Assembly: GCA_940337035.1 (NCBI GenBank)
Contig: OW679203.1
Span: 73,795,061-73,859,060 of the forward strand
Source of the DNA: Agriotes lineatus
Taxonomy: Eukaryota; Arthropoda; Insecta; Coleoptera; Elateridae
Reading direction: 5' to 3'
DNA: 64,000 nucleotides
Positions 11,360 through 23,586 of the stretch are shown in pieces (position 1 is the first letter of the stretch; each line of letters begins with the position of its first letter). A program made the position numbers and the translations under genes. The notes under the pieces were generated by a model. That model searched no databases. It saw nothing but the letters and a program-made list of their open reading frames with translations, and was not told where the DNA came from.

Positions 11360-11660
11360 ATTGTAACTTTAGCCTCAGCGTCAAATTTACCTAAGGCACA
11401 AGTAGTGTGCTAGAAATTTGAATGGAGCTAATTCTTGTTACAATCGTTGCCAACATCTTCACAGCGTTCGGATTTTCGATAAGGCGATCTTAGCCGCTAT
11501 GCACAGACATAGCGTAAACCAGTACGCCACGCAGTTCCGTCTCCAACCCCCTCTAGAACTTTTCCGATAACGTGGTGCTCAAAGAGTATAAATGGAGAAT
11601 CCGCAGTCATTTCAAAATACTAAACCCCATCCTGATCACCAAGTCCCCTCCGGGGACTGA
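11360..11660 (+). repeat. LTR-like repeat, copy 1
   Basis: From TGTAACTTTAG onward this segment parallels 26497-26740: TTTGAATGG, then GCGTTCG, CGATCTTAGC, then CGTAAACC, CACGCAGTTCC and TCTCCAA, in the same order and spacing. It starts with TG. A TATA-like GAGTATAAATGG (about 11586) is followed some 15 bp later by CCGCAGTCATTTC. This is the layout of a promoter inside an LTR. No gag or pol coding is visible nearby, so it would be a solo or partial LTR. Confidence 0.45.
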
Positions 11661-13035
11661 ATTTTGGTCAAATATAAAATAAGCAATTGAAAATTTAAAT
11701 CAAAAATTCCGATTCAAGCCAGCAACATTATAAAATCGCAGCCGGCAGTTCTTCAGAGGCCACGGTCAGCCGTCGGTCCCGGTTGTAATTTCAAACCCCG
11801 ACACTAGGCTTCATACCGTAAGTGAGCGGATATTATGGTTTTATGACATTCATTTGACACCACGGCAGCGTTTACACGTTTACAAAATTTAGCAATTTTT
11901 TAAAATAAGCACATTGATGTATTTAAAACTAGAAATATTGTAAATTTGATAAAAAATTTTAGGGTTGATGATCGCTACAGTCACATAGAGAAGTAAACAT
12001 ACATGTATTTTTTAAACAAAGTTTGCGTATAAACCATTGGAAATGTGGACACTCATAGTGCTATCTGTTGTGTGACGTAAAGCTGAGAACTAAATTGACG
12101 GTATTTCAATAAAGTGTTTTGCAATAGTTTAACTGCAACTTCAGCCGTTAAGTAGGTAATTTAAAGATCTATACGTCACTATTAAATTATAAAATAATAA
12201 TCAGCAACCGAGGAATTATTATAAAAATAGATTGAAGCCAGCCAATGCCCTATAGGCATACAACAACAAAATTCTCCTAGTGAATGTCAGTACGTCGAAT
12301 AATTTACAGTCATTAAGCCAGCGAGTAATTATGGTTAAACCTCGAAACTGAATGCGCAGTGTCGACCTTAGTAACCATATTAACGTCTGTAGCTATTTCT
12401 TCTTAACCCGCTCACTGTTTATTTTACTTGTAATATCTAAAACGTCTAACCATTTTAAAACAAGTTAATTATGTTTTTAGAAAATGTATGTACGAAGAGA
12501 GGTGGTCGGAAATTCGTTCCGTCAAACTTAGCGCTGGGAATGACATAGAGCCGGTTACCTGATGTTAAGCAGAGAGGGTGTGCGTAACTTTGAGTAATTC
12601 TCTTCCTTAAATGCAGCTATTTGGAAAGCCTCTCCGGTCATTTTTGACAAATTATAAAGGTATCAAATATCCTAAGTTATCAAAGCACATCCTACTGAAG
12701 TTCAATTCCTGCCATCAATTGTTTCGCAACCATCCAATAAATCGATGTTCTGTCCCGACTCTCACTTTCAACCGCTATCACAGGCCCAAATCCGCCAAAA
12801 ATTTTGCACAATTCCCGGTAATCGACTTGCCCTCATTTTTGCATATTGCTGCAGTGCAATTACATCATATGACTAAGTTCACCGTGTTTCATTATTTCAG
12901 TAATGCATGTAGTGGACTAGCATCACTTCTGAATACGTTAGACTATGTTTGCACATGTGAAGTTTCATCAATTTTAAATAGGTTGTATGTACTACATACT
13001 AAGTTAATAACTGCATGCGTGAAATACGTTTGAAG
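11661..13035. other. No gene or element recognised
   Basis: A 140-codon plus-strand frame at 12611-13033 has no recognisable domain or codon signature and runs into the flank of a MITE, so it is not called. Confidence 0.45.
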
Positions 13036-13037
13036 TA

Positions 13038-13385
13038 CCGGGTGGCCATAAATATCTGATATCACATTACCTTTGGAATAAACACCGCTTTATTAAAGCG
13101 ATGAATCCAACTAAACTAAATGTCATTAATGTCATCACAACTAAAATTCCTATCTGTCAAAAATTATTACAGATTGCAATATGTAATGGAGTTAGAACAG
13201 GAGATTTTTATAATCGAGTCGTAGGCTAAACTGCAGAATCCGGGGCACATTCTCCTTCTCTTATTGCATTTTATTACATTACATAGGTACCAATACTTAT
13301 TGTAATTAAAATATAATACTAACCCAACATTTATAAGTAGCTAATTCCATGGCTACCGGGATCTCAGATATTTATGGCCACCCGG
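13038..13385. mobile_element. TA-flanked MITE, copy 1 (CCGGGTGG ends)
   Basis: A 348-bp element lies between TA dinucleotides. The left end CCGGGTGGCCATAAATATCT is inverted at the right end, which reads AGATATTTATGGCCACCCGG. TA duplication and TIR type fit the Tc1/mariner superfamily. Internal words (ATTACCTTTGGAA, GTCATCACAACT, AACATTTATAAGTAGCTAAT) recur in the larger copy at 51798-52282. It has no coding capacity. Confidence 0.85.
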
Positions 13386-13394
13386 TACAATCAG

Positions 13395-13730
13395 CTGTAA
13401 CCGTAGTAACGCCTTAAGCGAAGTGTGCTGGCTGTTGCCAGCTTATCAATATTACCATTCCCTTTAGAATTGTATAGCAAGAAAACACATATTTGTTATC
13501 ACACGACTCGACTGCACGAGCAAGCAAATTCATTTTTGCTGCAGTTCTCAGACTTGCAGCTGCGTAACTTATTTGTACACAATCTTGAAGTAAAATAAGC
13601 TTTTCAGAAATACCGTAAGATACATCATATCTTGGAGCTGAATACACACTTCCCGTCGCCGAGGGGAAAATTTTCTGGTGGGATTCCCCTAGTTGGAGCA
13701 ATGTATGTGTCAGAACCGGGGTTTTCCTAT
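13395..13730 (+). repeat. Dispersed repeat family A, fragment
   Basis: It begins with GTAACGCCTTAAGCGAA, a word also at 37070, and contains AAGTAAAATAAGCTTTTCAG and CACTTCCCGTCGCCGA. Versions of these appear at 29.95, 37.35, 39.0 and 57.55 kb. Orientation is the same as the other copies. It lies directly next to the MITE at 13038-13385. Confidence 0.55.
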
Positions 13731-16700
13731 AACAAGTTGAGTACCTATTCGATTTAACCTCAATTTTAACACAACTGTTCTTTAAGTGTTTATTTTATCA
13801 GAAGTTCTCAGGAGTTGTTTAGTTTTAACAGTTTAGTTTAGGTTCACTTTTAATGTTAAATATTTGTTCTTCCACGTAGTATATTTAAGGATGACCCCTT
13901 TCATTAGCTTGTGGCTCTTAGGTAAATTCTTGTAAATAACTGTATTAGATTACAAAGTTATGTTTAATACAGCTTCTAAAGCTGAGTATAAATAAGCAAA
14001 CTCTTATAATATACATTTTGTTCAACGGCATTATGGTTTTGTCACCGCAAACATGCTTGCAGTAACTATTAGGTAAAATTGTTCAGACAACAGACAACGG
14101 TTTTCTGTATTTGCATAACATAATATGAATACAGTAGTTTTCCCAAAAATCGAAAATTACTACATCCCAACCGAATGGTGTTCTGACGTAAGCATGAATA
14201 ATAATGGCTCATGTAAAATTCAGGGCCAATCGATGGATGTTATTAAGCTATTGAGACGAAAATATCTCATAGCTTCGTACATTTCCAATAATAACCCCAA
14301 CTGTCAACATCTTCGCATCGAAAACATTTGAATTACAACGAAATTGTTGATAGTTATTTGATACTTGTATAAACTTATGCAGGTTAGAAAATGAATGCCA
14401 TTCTAAAAATATACATATGATACATTATTCAACACTTCAAAAATTGTTAAGCAGAATATGGCAGAACCAGAAGTGTCATCAGGTTGTCCGACACATAAAA
14501 CAAATTTGTCATTTACAAGAAAAAGGGTGTTACGAACCGAAACCCGTCGCCGTACAATTTTCGTCGGTGTTCTCTACAGATTCGATGATTTCGAACGCCA
14601 GTAATTGGTCTAGTGAGCTTGGAATTTATAATCGAAAGTTTGTTGACATCCAAAAATCCACGTGCGCAATTTATAGGGGAGCCACCACGTTCCTACGGAT
14701 CGGAGTTCGGCTTTTGAAGCTAATCGACATGCACGCAGGGGACTTCCCCTGTCGATCCATATGTGGATTTCATTGGAAGCGTTGCCACAGGGGCAGCTTT
14801 GGCCATCACGTTGGGTCGCCACAATCGCCTAGTATTTCGAGATATGGTATTTAAAACTCCACTAACCGCTCAAAATACAACTTAGATCCTATTCATGCCT
14901 GATTCTACCTGCTCGGTTGAATTTGCTTCCCATGCTTTATTTTTTTTGTTATTCTACCCCATACCCCATTCGTCAGTGCTCTTTTCCAACGTCCACCTTC
15001 CCTTTAGTTTTTATTAACGTTGTGGATTCATCGTTCGAGCCCTAGCTGCCGCCGTCGAAGGAACAGCCCATAGTCGTTTGAAATAGCAGCACGGTCGGCA
15101 AGCACAGAATGAGTCATCCTCGTCCACCGAATATGAAGGAGTTGCCCAGCTCACAGAGCGGATAAGGTAAGATTTGTCCAAGATTAGGTGCCTAACAACT
15201 CGCCTTACGCACTGCAAGTGACATTCCTGGATTTGCTGAGCTGCGCCCTTTGTAAACGGAATTCGACCGTCAACCGTTTCCAGATTAAATTAGCTTGATT
15301 CGATTTCGCATAACGTATCCAATTATAACAAAATTAATAAACAGGCTAACCTAATTATATTCAATTACATGCATCATTCGGCGATTAAAGCAAATATTGT
15401 ATGTTAGATACGACCAATAATATTTGCATGAAAGCTCTAAATTCGAGAAGACCTTCTCGACGCGAGTCTGTTTAATTTGTAGTTTTTGCTTCTGTACGTA
15501 CTAATTGATATATTTTAGTCAGATAATTTATTACTTCGCTTGATCGGTACATTATATACTGTGTAAATCCAGAACTGGTTGCTTATATGGTAGCGTATAC
15601 TATTTGTGTGTTGATAGTTAGCATGTCTGTAATTTATTCTCTGGGTTCGTTTTGCGTCAGCAAGTTCAGTCTCGCACTCTGTGTGTGTGGTAAGAACAGA
15701 CTCTCAGCCTATGCTAAAAGAAAGAAGAAGAATAAGTTCAGTTATGTGGCATAAATGCCTTTCTATGTTTCATTCTTGTCGTTACTAATGAATGAGTTTG
15801 TTGATATTTGATAGTACTCATTTTTTTATCTTGGGTGTTCGTTTTCTCTTTTAGGATGTCTCGTCGCGACTCATTAACCCCGTGAGGTTGGGCGGAGCGA
15901 CTTATGACAAGTTACTTAACTTGGCGCCCTTAACGGTTAACTCATTGCTGCTTGTACAGGTAGATACATTTAAATATGTACCTCTTTATGCTTACGACCT
16001 TACCCTTCACTGGCATTCCCTTTGAGGTAGTTGTTTGGAATACTAAAAGTTACGACGTTGCAATTGCGGATTTGCGTTAATGTTCACTGTACCTAATAAT
16101 TGATGTAAAAAATTCGTGAATTCCTCAAAGACTTGTGATATCAACTTCTATGGACTGTGAGACAATAAAGTAGAAACGTTGAGCTTGATTTTTTTGACAA
16201 GTTCCGAAATCGAGCGTTTATAAAAACTAACCGATTCAGTGGCTTAAAAATACAGTCGCCAATTGTTGAAGATATCCTATTCGGTATACAACATTTATGT
16301 CTGAAATATTTAAGAACCGCCCGCTTAATGGGATTAAATTTCGAGAATAGGCCCGTCTGGGTGTGCTAATCGTTATTTGGAACCACGGCTAACTTCCAGT
16401 CACAATCATCAGCGAAGACAGCAGGCGGAAAATATTATGGAAAGACGAAGTAAATGAATCTGTAGTTAAATGATAAAGTACATCAGTCTGAAATTTTTTT
16501 AAAACGAAAATTTTAACTAAGTGTATACTTGATGGTTTATGATCGGTACTTGGTAAATTTAAACGCCTGAGACTCCCTAAAGTGGAAAAGACGAGGATAA
16601 AGTATCGAATCAGATATGGTATTCAGTCACATTTTCTAATGTATAGAAATTGTGGATAAGGGAGAATACTAATATAAGAGCATTTTGAAGCCAGATAAAT

Positions 16701-17240
16701 ACTTATACAGATAATCATACAACTGTTGAATTATATGTTTCGTGTTCAGTTTGTAGACTAGTCTTTATTTTCCGATACTCCTTTGTAGACAATTTCTGCA
16801 ATTTGTTGTTATACTGTAAAACTTAAAAACGTTGTAGAACTAAATCAAACACTCGGTATATTTGTTTAGATTATGATATAAATTTCTGCCATTTGCCCTT
16901 TGTTACGCTGTAAAACAAAGCAAATTTGTTGGGAGATTGCGTAATGTTTTTCACCCTTATAGATTTTAAAAAGACCCTTCTGCCTATGCAGCCCGATTTT
17001 CTGCTCAGACTTTCCGTGACTTTTTTATATCGATCGGAAGGCAGCTCCGTGCACGATCAGAATCAAGCAGCATGCGATTGCTGACAATACTATTTATTAT
17101 TAAGTAAAGGTGCGGCGTTCCGGAGTCGCGTGCGGATGCATCATCGGGTTTTCTCATTTAGAGGCTCTCTAGATTTCTCCGTTTCGATACTATGCGAAAC
17201 CGGCATTAAGGTCAGGATCTGCTCGCCAATGCGCGAATAC
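13731..17240. other. No gene confidently recognised
   Basis: A 145-codon frame at 14417-14854 and a minus frame at 15014-15217 lie in slightly GC-richer DNA. Neither matches a family I know, and no splice or polyadenylation context supports them. The rest is AT-rich DNA that could be intron of the ABCA-like gene. Confidence 0.4.
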
Positions 17241-17244
17241 TCAC

Positions 17245-17418
17245 CCTCACGTGCGTAGTGTTGGGTACAACTGCGATGGTGTACTTCGTCAGGTTGCTGA
17301 AGAGGTCGTACAGCTTGGCCTCTCCCCTGGGCTTATCCATGACGGGGAAGTTGGGGTTTGGGATCATCACCTTCATTAGGATTAGCACTCCCAGCGAATA
17401 CAAAGGCAGTAGTACTTC
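17245..17418 (-). CDS. Internal exon, probable ABC-A family transporter
   Basis: This 174-bp exon encodes 58 residues from EVLLPLYSLGVLILMKV to TIAVVPNTTHVR. On the minus strand it is preceded by TTTTTTGTTGCAG (acceptor) and followed by GTGAGTAT (donor), and both junctions are in phase 0. It is much richer in G+C, especially at third positions, than the DNA around it, as expected for a conserved coding exon in AT-rich introns. The hydrophobic EVLLPLYSLGVLILMKVMI looks like the first transmembrane helix of an ABC-A half transporter. It is followed by a proline-rich start of the large extracellular loop (PNPNFPVMDKPRGEA). ABC-A proteins move lipids across membranes using ATP. The family assignment is from remembered similarity; the exon itself is well supported. 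No neighbouring exon was found in the window. Confidence 0.7.
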
Positions 17419-18475
17419 CTGCAACAAAAAATAACGATAGTATCAATAAAAACTCGAATTTTTGCAAGTCTGAAATGTATTAGTGGCGCGAGGGACTTAG
17501 AGGAAGTCTCAAATAATAAAACAGGGGATTTGACACTTATTATCGAAAAATAAGAGAAACAACTTGCCATCATTTTAAAGCATCGAAGAGCTGCTCTCAA
17601 ACTTATATAAACTTCATTCCCTAGCATAAGGTAAAGTCTAAACGAGTAGAAGTTTACTTTCTCAAACGATACTATTACTTCTTTCGTATAACAAATAAAG
17701 AAATTGATCTTTGCTCCATACTAAGTTATATATTGTTTGAGGCCTTAGCGGTTACTTTACTTATGATTATACATTGAATTTTGGCTTAAACCGCGTAGAC
17801 TTTGTAGATAAACACCCAGAATTTTTTGGCTTAATGTTCCTTGCAAACAGTGAACTGAAGCAAGAATTCAGACTGAGCTCCAGTTATTAGAGCGACTTTC
17901 ACTATGATAATGCAAGTTGCATCAGCTGGATATAGGTGCACAAAAGGTAAAAAGGCCAAATTTGCCTAAGTATCCTTGTATCCTCCTATTTTGTAGTTTA
18001 GAACAAAATTTAATGCTGATATCTGAGAGATACTAGGAGAACCTTTAGAGTCAAAATGTACAACATTGTGCCGCAAACTTATTGGATCTATTATACCACA
18101 AGGTTTAGTGCTAGAACCATTGTTGTGTACTATTTGAACTTTGGTAGTGCTCCTATCTCTGACCTAGGTCAAATAGCAACGTGGTTTAACCACTGGAAGA
18201 TACCGCTAAGCTCTACGTAATTTTCACATAGACCACTAAGAAGTACCGAATCTCTTTCCATCTTAATCAAATCTATTTTCGAATTCAGAAAATCAAGGGA
18301 TTAGATACCTTCGAAATTATTTTAAGTTGTGACTGACTATTGTCTAACGGAAACTTAACCTTGCTCGCTTGAGTTTTTAAAGTAACATTTTAATATACAG
18401 GCCGATCTGTGCAAGTATATTTTTTATTGTTTGGTAGAATCTGTAAGTAATTAGGTTTAGTAAATCGAGTTACAA
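17419..18475. other. No element recognised (probable intron)
   Basis: AT-rich DNA directly 5' (minus sense) of the ABCA-like exon, so likely part of its upstream intron. Confidence 0.4.
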
Positions 18476-18479
18476 TTTA

Positions 18480-18800
18480 AGAGCGCGTCAATGTGTTTGC
18501 GCATACCGCGCATGAACTCGTGTGGGCTTGCGGAGTGCGTCAGTCTGCTTTGGGCTGGCAGGGCGAGTGTGAGCTTCGTTCGCTTCATCGTGCAAGTGCA
18601 CGCCGCGTTGCCTTAGTTTTAAAGTAGGGCGCAGTTTTAGTTTCAGTCTTAACAGTGGTCAGTTACCTTAGGGAGAGTTCAGAAATCTTGTCGATATTGC
18701 TTATTGTTTATTGATTAAAAGACTAAATCAACCCATTAAGAAAACTTATGAGTCACGCATTGACAAACTAGTCAAGTACGGGCTGGAAGGATCAGTTTCG
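18480..18800. other. GC-rich island, unassigned
   Basis: Base composition rises sharply here (GCGCGTCAATGTG, GGGCTGGCAGGGCGAG, GTGCACGCCGCGTTGCC) against the AT-rich background. No long open frame or splice site stands out. It could be an LTR, a promoter or an untranslated exon; nothing in the sequence decides between these. Confidence 0.3.
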
Positions 18801-19279
18801 CGTCGCATGTCGACAATTATCGCCTAAGATAGATGATTCATATCAGATTCGATTATTCACGAGTGGACATCGAAATCGAATCTGTGAGGCCAGTGTATAA
18901 GCGCAGCATAAATGCGACGTTGAGGCAGCTTTTACGAATAATTTCAATATTATTATCATAAAGGCGTAGTAGAAACAGCTGTCCGCATTCTTGGTTAGCA
19001 TTTAACTCGAGTATTCATTTATTTCTGTTAAAGAATATATATGTTTGTTGTTCATTTGTCTGTAAGTCAATTGGCTTTTTATTAGAGCACATTTTCAAGC
19101 TCAGAACGAGTCCAAGGTCAAATTCTGGGTTTACTAGACTCAAAGCGAAAAATAAGCATTTTTTTATATTTAAATATTTTATGTATACCTTTCTAATTGG
19201 GCGTCCCCAGTCTTTTGATAGTCGGCCGGACACTGTTCTTAGGACTCTTTCAAAAATAGTTAAGTATCTTCCTAGACGT

Positions 19280-19620
19280 TATTTTTACACTTGCTTCATT
19301 TCTTCTTGTTAATAAGCTTCTGAGATGTTTTAGTTGTCGATTTATTTTAAAGAATGTCTTGTATTCGTAGTTCTCCAAGCTCTCTAGTTTGTTTTCTAGT
19401 CATTTAATTTTTTAATCATTTACTCTTAGCGGATCTGTCTTGGCCTCCTTTTCTAGTTCACAATAGGTTGTCTTTAGTGATTGCTTATTCCTTGCTAGGA
19501 TCATCACCTCATCTACACACAATAGATATTGGTAGCCTCTACTGTATATTTCCCTTTGGGTTTGTTTAAATAGGGTAGTAGAGAGTAGATATATTTACCT
19601 AGGCCTGTGTTTGCATTCCG
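19280..19620 (-). pseudogene. RTE LINE reverse transcriptase fragment
   Basis: The minus strand reads YQYLLCVDEVMILARNKQ and then TYCELEKEAKT. In RTE-type LINEs this is the catalytic region (LAYADDVVILARSK) followed by LELEKEAKKVGL. The catalytic motif YADD has become CVDE, and stops and a frame change follow, so it is a dead copy. The order ends in a decayed KINRQLKHLRSLL segment. Neither end of the element was located. Confidence 0.7.
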
Positions 19621-19959
19621 CCACAATTACCTGAATTTTGGTGCTAGTTATTAGGATATTATAACGAAACACGTCATTGATATCGATCCCGTTGTTGATG
19701 ACAAATGGAAGATAAGTAAGGTACTTGGAGAACTATGGCGTGACAGTTGCTGAAAAGACCCTAACGAAAGCTGATCTTAGTGAACAAATTTTCACAGCAG
19801 AAAGTGTGGCTTCCGGAACCGGAAGCATGATGTTTACGTTGAGTGGAGCTTCATCAATTCGTACTTTGGTCGTGTTGAAATGACCGAGCAAGACTCGTCT
19901 CAAATGATAGCCAAAACATGTTGAAACGCCAGCTTCCGTATAAATTTGGTTAAACAAAT

Positions 19960-21240
19960 ATTAAATAATACGAGTACATTCAAATCTATACATCGCCCAT
20001 GTAAGCGTTATCGTAAACCACGGCGTGTCAATGTCCAAGGAGATAACGAGCGTGGGCCTAGGCCGCACCCAGAGATAACGGAAGACGCACAAAGGCAAGC
20101 CGCGCGCCGCTCACCCCACCTAGGAATTTTCGAAGGCATATAAAAGCAGTTGCAGCGGTCATTTCGAAAGAGATTTTTTTCCAGAGATTCCCAGAGACTC
20201 CGATCACGAAGCTTGAGCTTGGCTCAGGTTTACCCGTTCCTCGGTGGTGATCTTCTCCTGCACGATCCAGAGGACCTGTTCCAAAGTTGGTTTGATTTAG
20301 CGGTCTGAAAAAGAACGTCTGAAACGCTAACTTAATTCCCCTGCTAAAATCCTGATAGTTTGATTTAGCGGTCTGAAAGAGGACGTCTGAATCTCTAACT
20401 TAATTTTCCTGTTAAAAACCTGACAGTTGGCTAGATTCAACGGTCTGAGAGAGGACGTGCGAAACGCCAACTGAATTATCCCCCGAACCGGCATCAAAAT
20501 CCCTTTGCGAGCCAGCAATAATTAACAAAATATTCAAAACCCAGCTCCCCTTGTATTTTAAATTCAAAAATGCGTCATACAAGCAGAATTCAAAGCTGCA
20601 AGTTATGCGAACAGTCTCGTTTTACCTCTATTAGCTATTGAGATTACAGCTAGCGACCTACCTAGACGCTTTTCCGTGACCTGGAGGAAGGCATCCGCGA
20701 GTTGCAAATAGCGTATTAGCAGAGGTCCGATATCACAGGTGCGATTTGAGGTTATCGGTCCACAAAGCGCCTTGTGTTCGTAAACCGAGCTCCGCTCGTT
20801 GCACACAATTCTCCGCTCCGCGGCGAAAGTCCCGGGGCCTTTCAGAAACAATTGTAGACACACGTACAGAGTGAGAAATAGCGTAGATACCCTAAATTGT
20901 TGTGTTTACAGTAACAAAACCAACCTCGGCGAAACTGACAGAAGCCCAAAGCGTCGTCGCCATCACGAAAAGTAACCGGTCGGGAGCACGACAAACCCCG
21001 AGATCCCTGGCCAGACGCCCCACGAGCTCAGTCCGCCGGACGATAATGGACGAAGAATTGATTGCCGCATTGGCAGGGACAAGAAAACCGCGTTATGGTA
21101 TAAAGTTCAATTGTCGTAATATACATTTCATTTGTATTCGATTTTACATGAATTCTGAGTTTGTATATTTAGCTAAATAGAATAAAGCTGTTTGAGACGA
21201 TTCTCTGGTGTTTATTTGCTGATCTAAGGTATATCAGAGG
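19960..21240 (+). repeat. LTR-like retroelement 5' region
   Basis: A block much richer in GC than its surroundings carries a TATA-like GCATATAAAAGCAG (about 20137-20150). About 15 bp later comes GCGGTCATTTCG, like the CCGCAGTCATTTC after the TATA of the repeat at 11.4 kb. A three-unit tandem repeat follows at 20291-20505, then a GC-rich leader. Further on are an ATG opening MDEELIAALAG (21047) and GAATAAAGC (about 21180), a possible polyadenylation signal. The layout suggests an LTR promoter and leader of a retroelement whose body is lost. I could not place LTR termini or a primer-binding site. Confidence 0.35.
20291..20505 (+). repeat. 68-72 bp tandem repeat, 3 units
   Basis: Three successive units share GCGGTCTGAAA...GACGTCTGAA...CTAACTTAATT and CCTGATAG. 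The CGGTCTG core falls at 20301, 20369 and 20441, giving periods of 68 and 72 bp. The third unit is the most diverged. Confidence 0.8.
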
Positions 21241-21394
21241 GAACATATCTCCGATTTTTGAGCTACCCGATGGAAGTAATTTTTGACATCCTCATCAGAG
21301 GGGGTAAATGTCGCAATGTTGCAACAATAAAAGAGAAAAGATGAACTAATATGTTGATGCAGTGGATACCTTCGACTTGAAGAATACTAAGATA

Positions 21395-21485
21395 TATCAC
21401 GTCAAAAAGGTGGCTGGACTGGAATGGCTACAGACTGCCCAAGACAAAACAGCGGGAGGCCTATGTCCAATAGCGGATGACTAGA
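21395..21485 (+). pseudogene. RTE LINE 3' terminal scrap
   Basis: The frame VKKVAGLEWLQTAQDKTA matches the extreme C-terminus of the RTE-type LINEs found at 31960-32814 and 54753-55785 (IKRxAGxxWxxxAQDRxxW). The reading then shifts to REAYVQ-like codons and ends near GCGGATGACTAG. Only about 30 codons survive. Confidence 0.6.
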
Positions 21486-22242
21486 GACCGAGTAACGAAA
21501 ACAGAATTACTGAATGAACTAGTATTATACGAACTATTAATAATGAATTCTTTCAGGCAGTTAGTCGAATTGTTTCATCCACATCCTTGTTGTAGTGTAG
21601 TTGCATTTCTCCTGATATAGTAGCTGATGAAGACAAGTAAAAATTATGTTGTAACATCTATCTAAGCTGACCTAAATGAAACTTACATTTTAAGGTAAAC
21701 TAAATATAACTTGACATTTGTACTAGGGTTATGTGAAATGAACATGAAAACTATCTCCATCTAGTTTCTGATTGCTAATATGTATTGCGCGTTCTTGTTT
21801 CCATCTACAGTGGGGGCTTTCCTTTCCACATAGGTGACAATCTTAGCGGGAGCACTTTAACAATTGTTATTATGTCAGGTTCTGCATAGATTTGATATAG
21901 TTCATGATTGTACCGTATTCTCCACATGTTATCTTCCTTAATGGGCCCATACACCCTTCTCAATATTTTTCGTTCAAAGATGGACAAAAATATGTAAATT
22001 CGCTGACTGCTTCAATCGTCCTTATTGGTTTAATGGCCAGGAGCTTAGTTTATTCTTTATCTATACATAGGCCTATCTTGCTTGCTTCTTTTTCCAATAG
22101 TGCCATTATTTCTCTTATATTGATGATGAATATTCCTATCACATTTACTTCATTAGTAGAAGCTATAATATGTGTGGATTTGTTAGTTAATACTCCATTT
22201 AAATCTATTTTGTTGCTCTCATGACTTATTCTAGTGCTAGAT

Positions 22243-23167
22243 TGTAACGGGCTTGAATCGTCTGGCCAGAGCTTTTTAATACAAAAACCCGCTGGCGTAA
22301 AGCTGATCTATAATCTTTCTACTGTATTAATTGAATTAAGGACGCATTCTGCATTTGAAATCGTGAATTTAGCGGCGAGCAACGCCGGATATAGCTAAAA
22401 ATAGAACGGAGAGGACGCGGCGTCGGGGTGTCCTGCGGGAATTGAAGAAATTAGTAGTTAAATTGTGGAAGTAAGCGGGGTATAGCCAAGATATCAGCCA
22501 ACGCTTGGCTACTGTGGGTGATATCCGAACCCTGGAAGTGCCATACAACTTTGGAAAGAATCCCCGAGGTCCATATAATCATCAGCTGAAAGTTGCAACG
22601 GTGACTTCCAGATGAAATCACCCGAGCTCCTTACCGAGCATGCTAAGTACAAATTTGACGCCATTACAGGGGCAAGGTTCACTGTTTAGCTGGTGGAAAA
22701 GGTGAAAACAGGGTAGTTCGCAGTAACTGCGGGTAGAATTTAGCTTTAAACTCGTAGCATTGCAAAACCCAACTTTAACCTTTGTTTATTCATGGCGTTT
22801 GTTAATGTCAAATGTAAAATCGAGTAAAATTTAGCTCTTCGCTAGTAGCCATTCAACTGAACATTAATCTTCATTATTTACGGCTTATGTTATTTGCGTA
22901 TTGTCGTTTTGTATTTCTTTTATTTATATGTATGTAAACAAGCATATATAGTATATTACGTTTATGTAGCTTTGGCTTTTATTCCCAGCGAGGTTGGAGA
23001 TTTTTTTTCGGAATTGAAGGTGTAAACGAGACGCTCTCGGGGCAACGCTGTGTTGGCCGTAGCTACTGCTGAGGTAACAAACTGGTGTTGTGCACTGACG
23101 TCTAAGCTAGCTAGCAACTTAAAGGTAACCAAAATTAAAATAACGAAGGGGCGGAACAAATGCCACA
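22243..23167. mobile_element. Probable solo LTR (925 bp) nested in the RTE relic
   Basis: The RTE reading frame stops making sense after LLFNIVM and resumes with a residual ALE...NGVLTNKS. Between them lies a 925-bp block that begins TGTAACGGGCTTG and ends AATGCCACA, the TG...CA form of an LTR. The flanks CTAGATT (left) and CTATATT (right) look like a diverged target duplication. No gag or pol frame exists inside. The interruption itself is firm; calling it a solo LTR is inference. Confidence 0.55.
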
Positions 23168-23563
23168 TTACTATATTGAATAGGAGGGAAACTCGCCCAT
23201 TTCCCTGCCTTAGTTTTCGATTTTTCAAGAAAATTTCTAATGTAAACTTCTGGATTTTTACTTGAATTTTAGCGTTATCCATGGTTAGTCGAATAAGATT
23301 GACAAACTTACTGGGAATTCTGTTACAAAACTTTACGACTTATCGACTCGAAAGCTTGTTTAAACTCGATAAATAGTTAGTAGACGCTTACATTGTTCTC
23401 TCGTGCTTTCTCGATCAGTTGTCGGATCGTCAACAGTTGGTACCTCGTTGATGTACTACTTCGGAACCACCTTGGTATTCGCTCATCACTTCTTTTGCTA
23501 TAGGGGTGACTCTGTCTAATAATATTTGACAATATTTTATACATAGTGCAAAGAAGTAATATG

Positions 23564-23586
23564 CCCCCCCCCCCCCCCCACCCCCC
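23564..23586 (+). repeat. Poly-C tract (C16-A-C6)
   Basis: A run of 16 cytosines (23564-23579), one A and six more cytosines, inside the decayed RTE element. Confidence 0.9.

Noticed and set aside
12535..12585. Possible second 5S-like stretch (TTAAGCAGAGAGGG)
   Set aside because: Only one short word agrees; the 3' control region seen at 11.3 kb is absent.
12611..13033. 140-codon plus-strand frame
   Set aside because: No domain, unusual residue mix, and it ends at the edge of a MITE; no support as a gene.
14417..14854. 145-codon plus-strand frame with a GC-richer end
   Set aside because: No family recognised and no splice signals; another frame over the same DNA is equally open.
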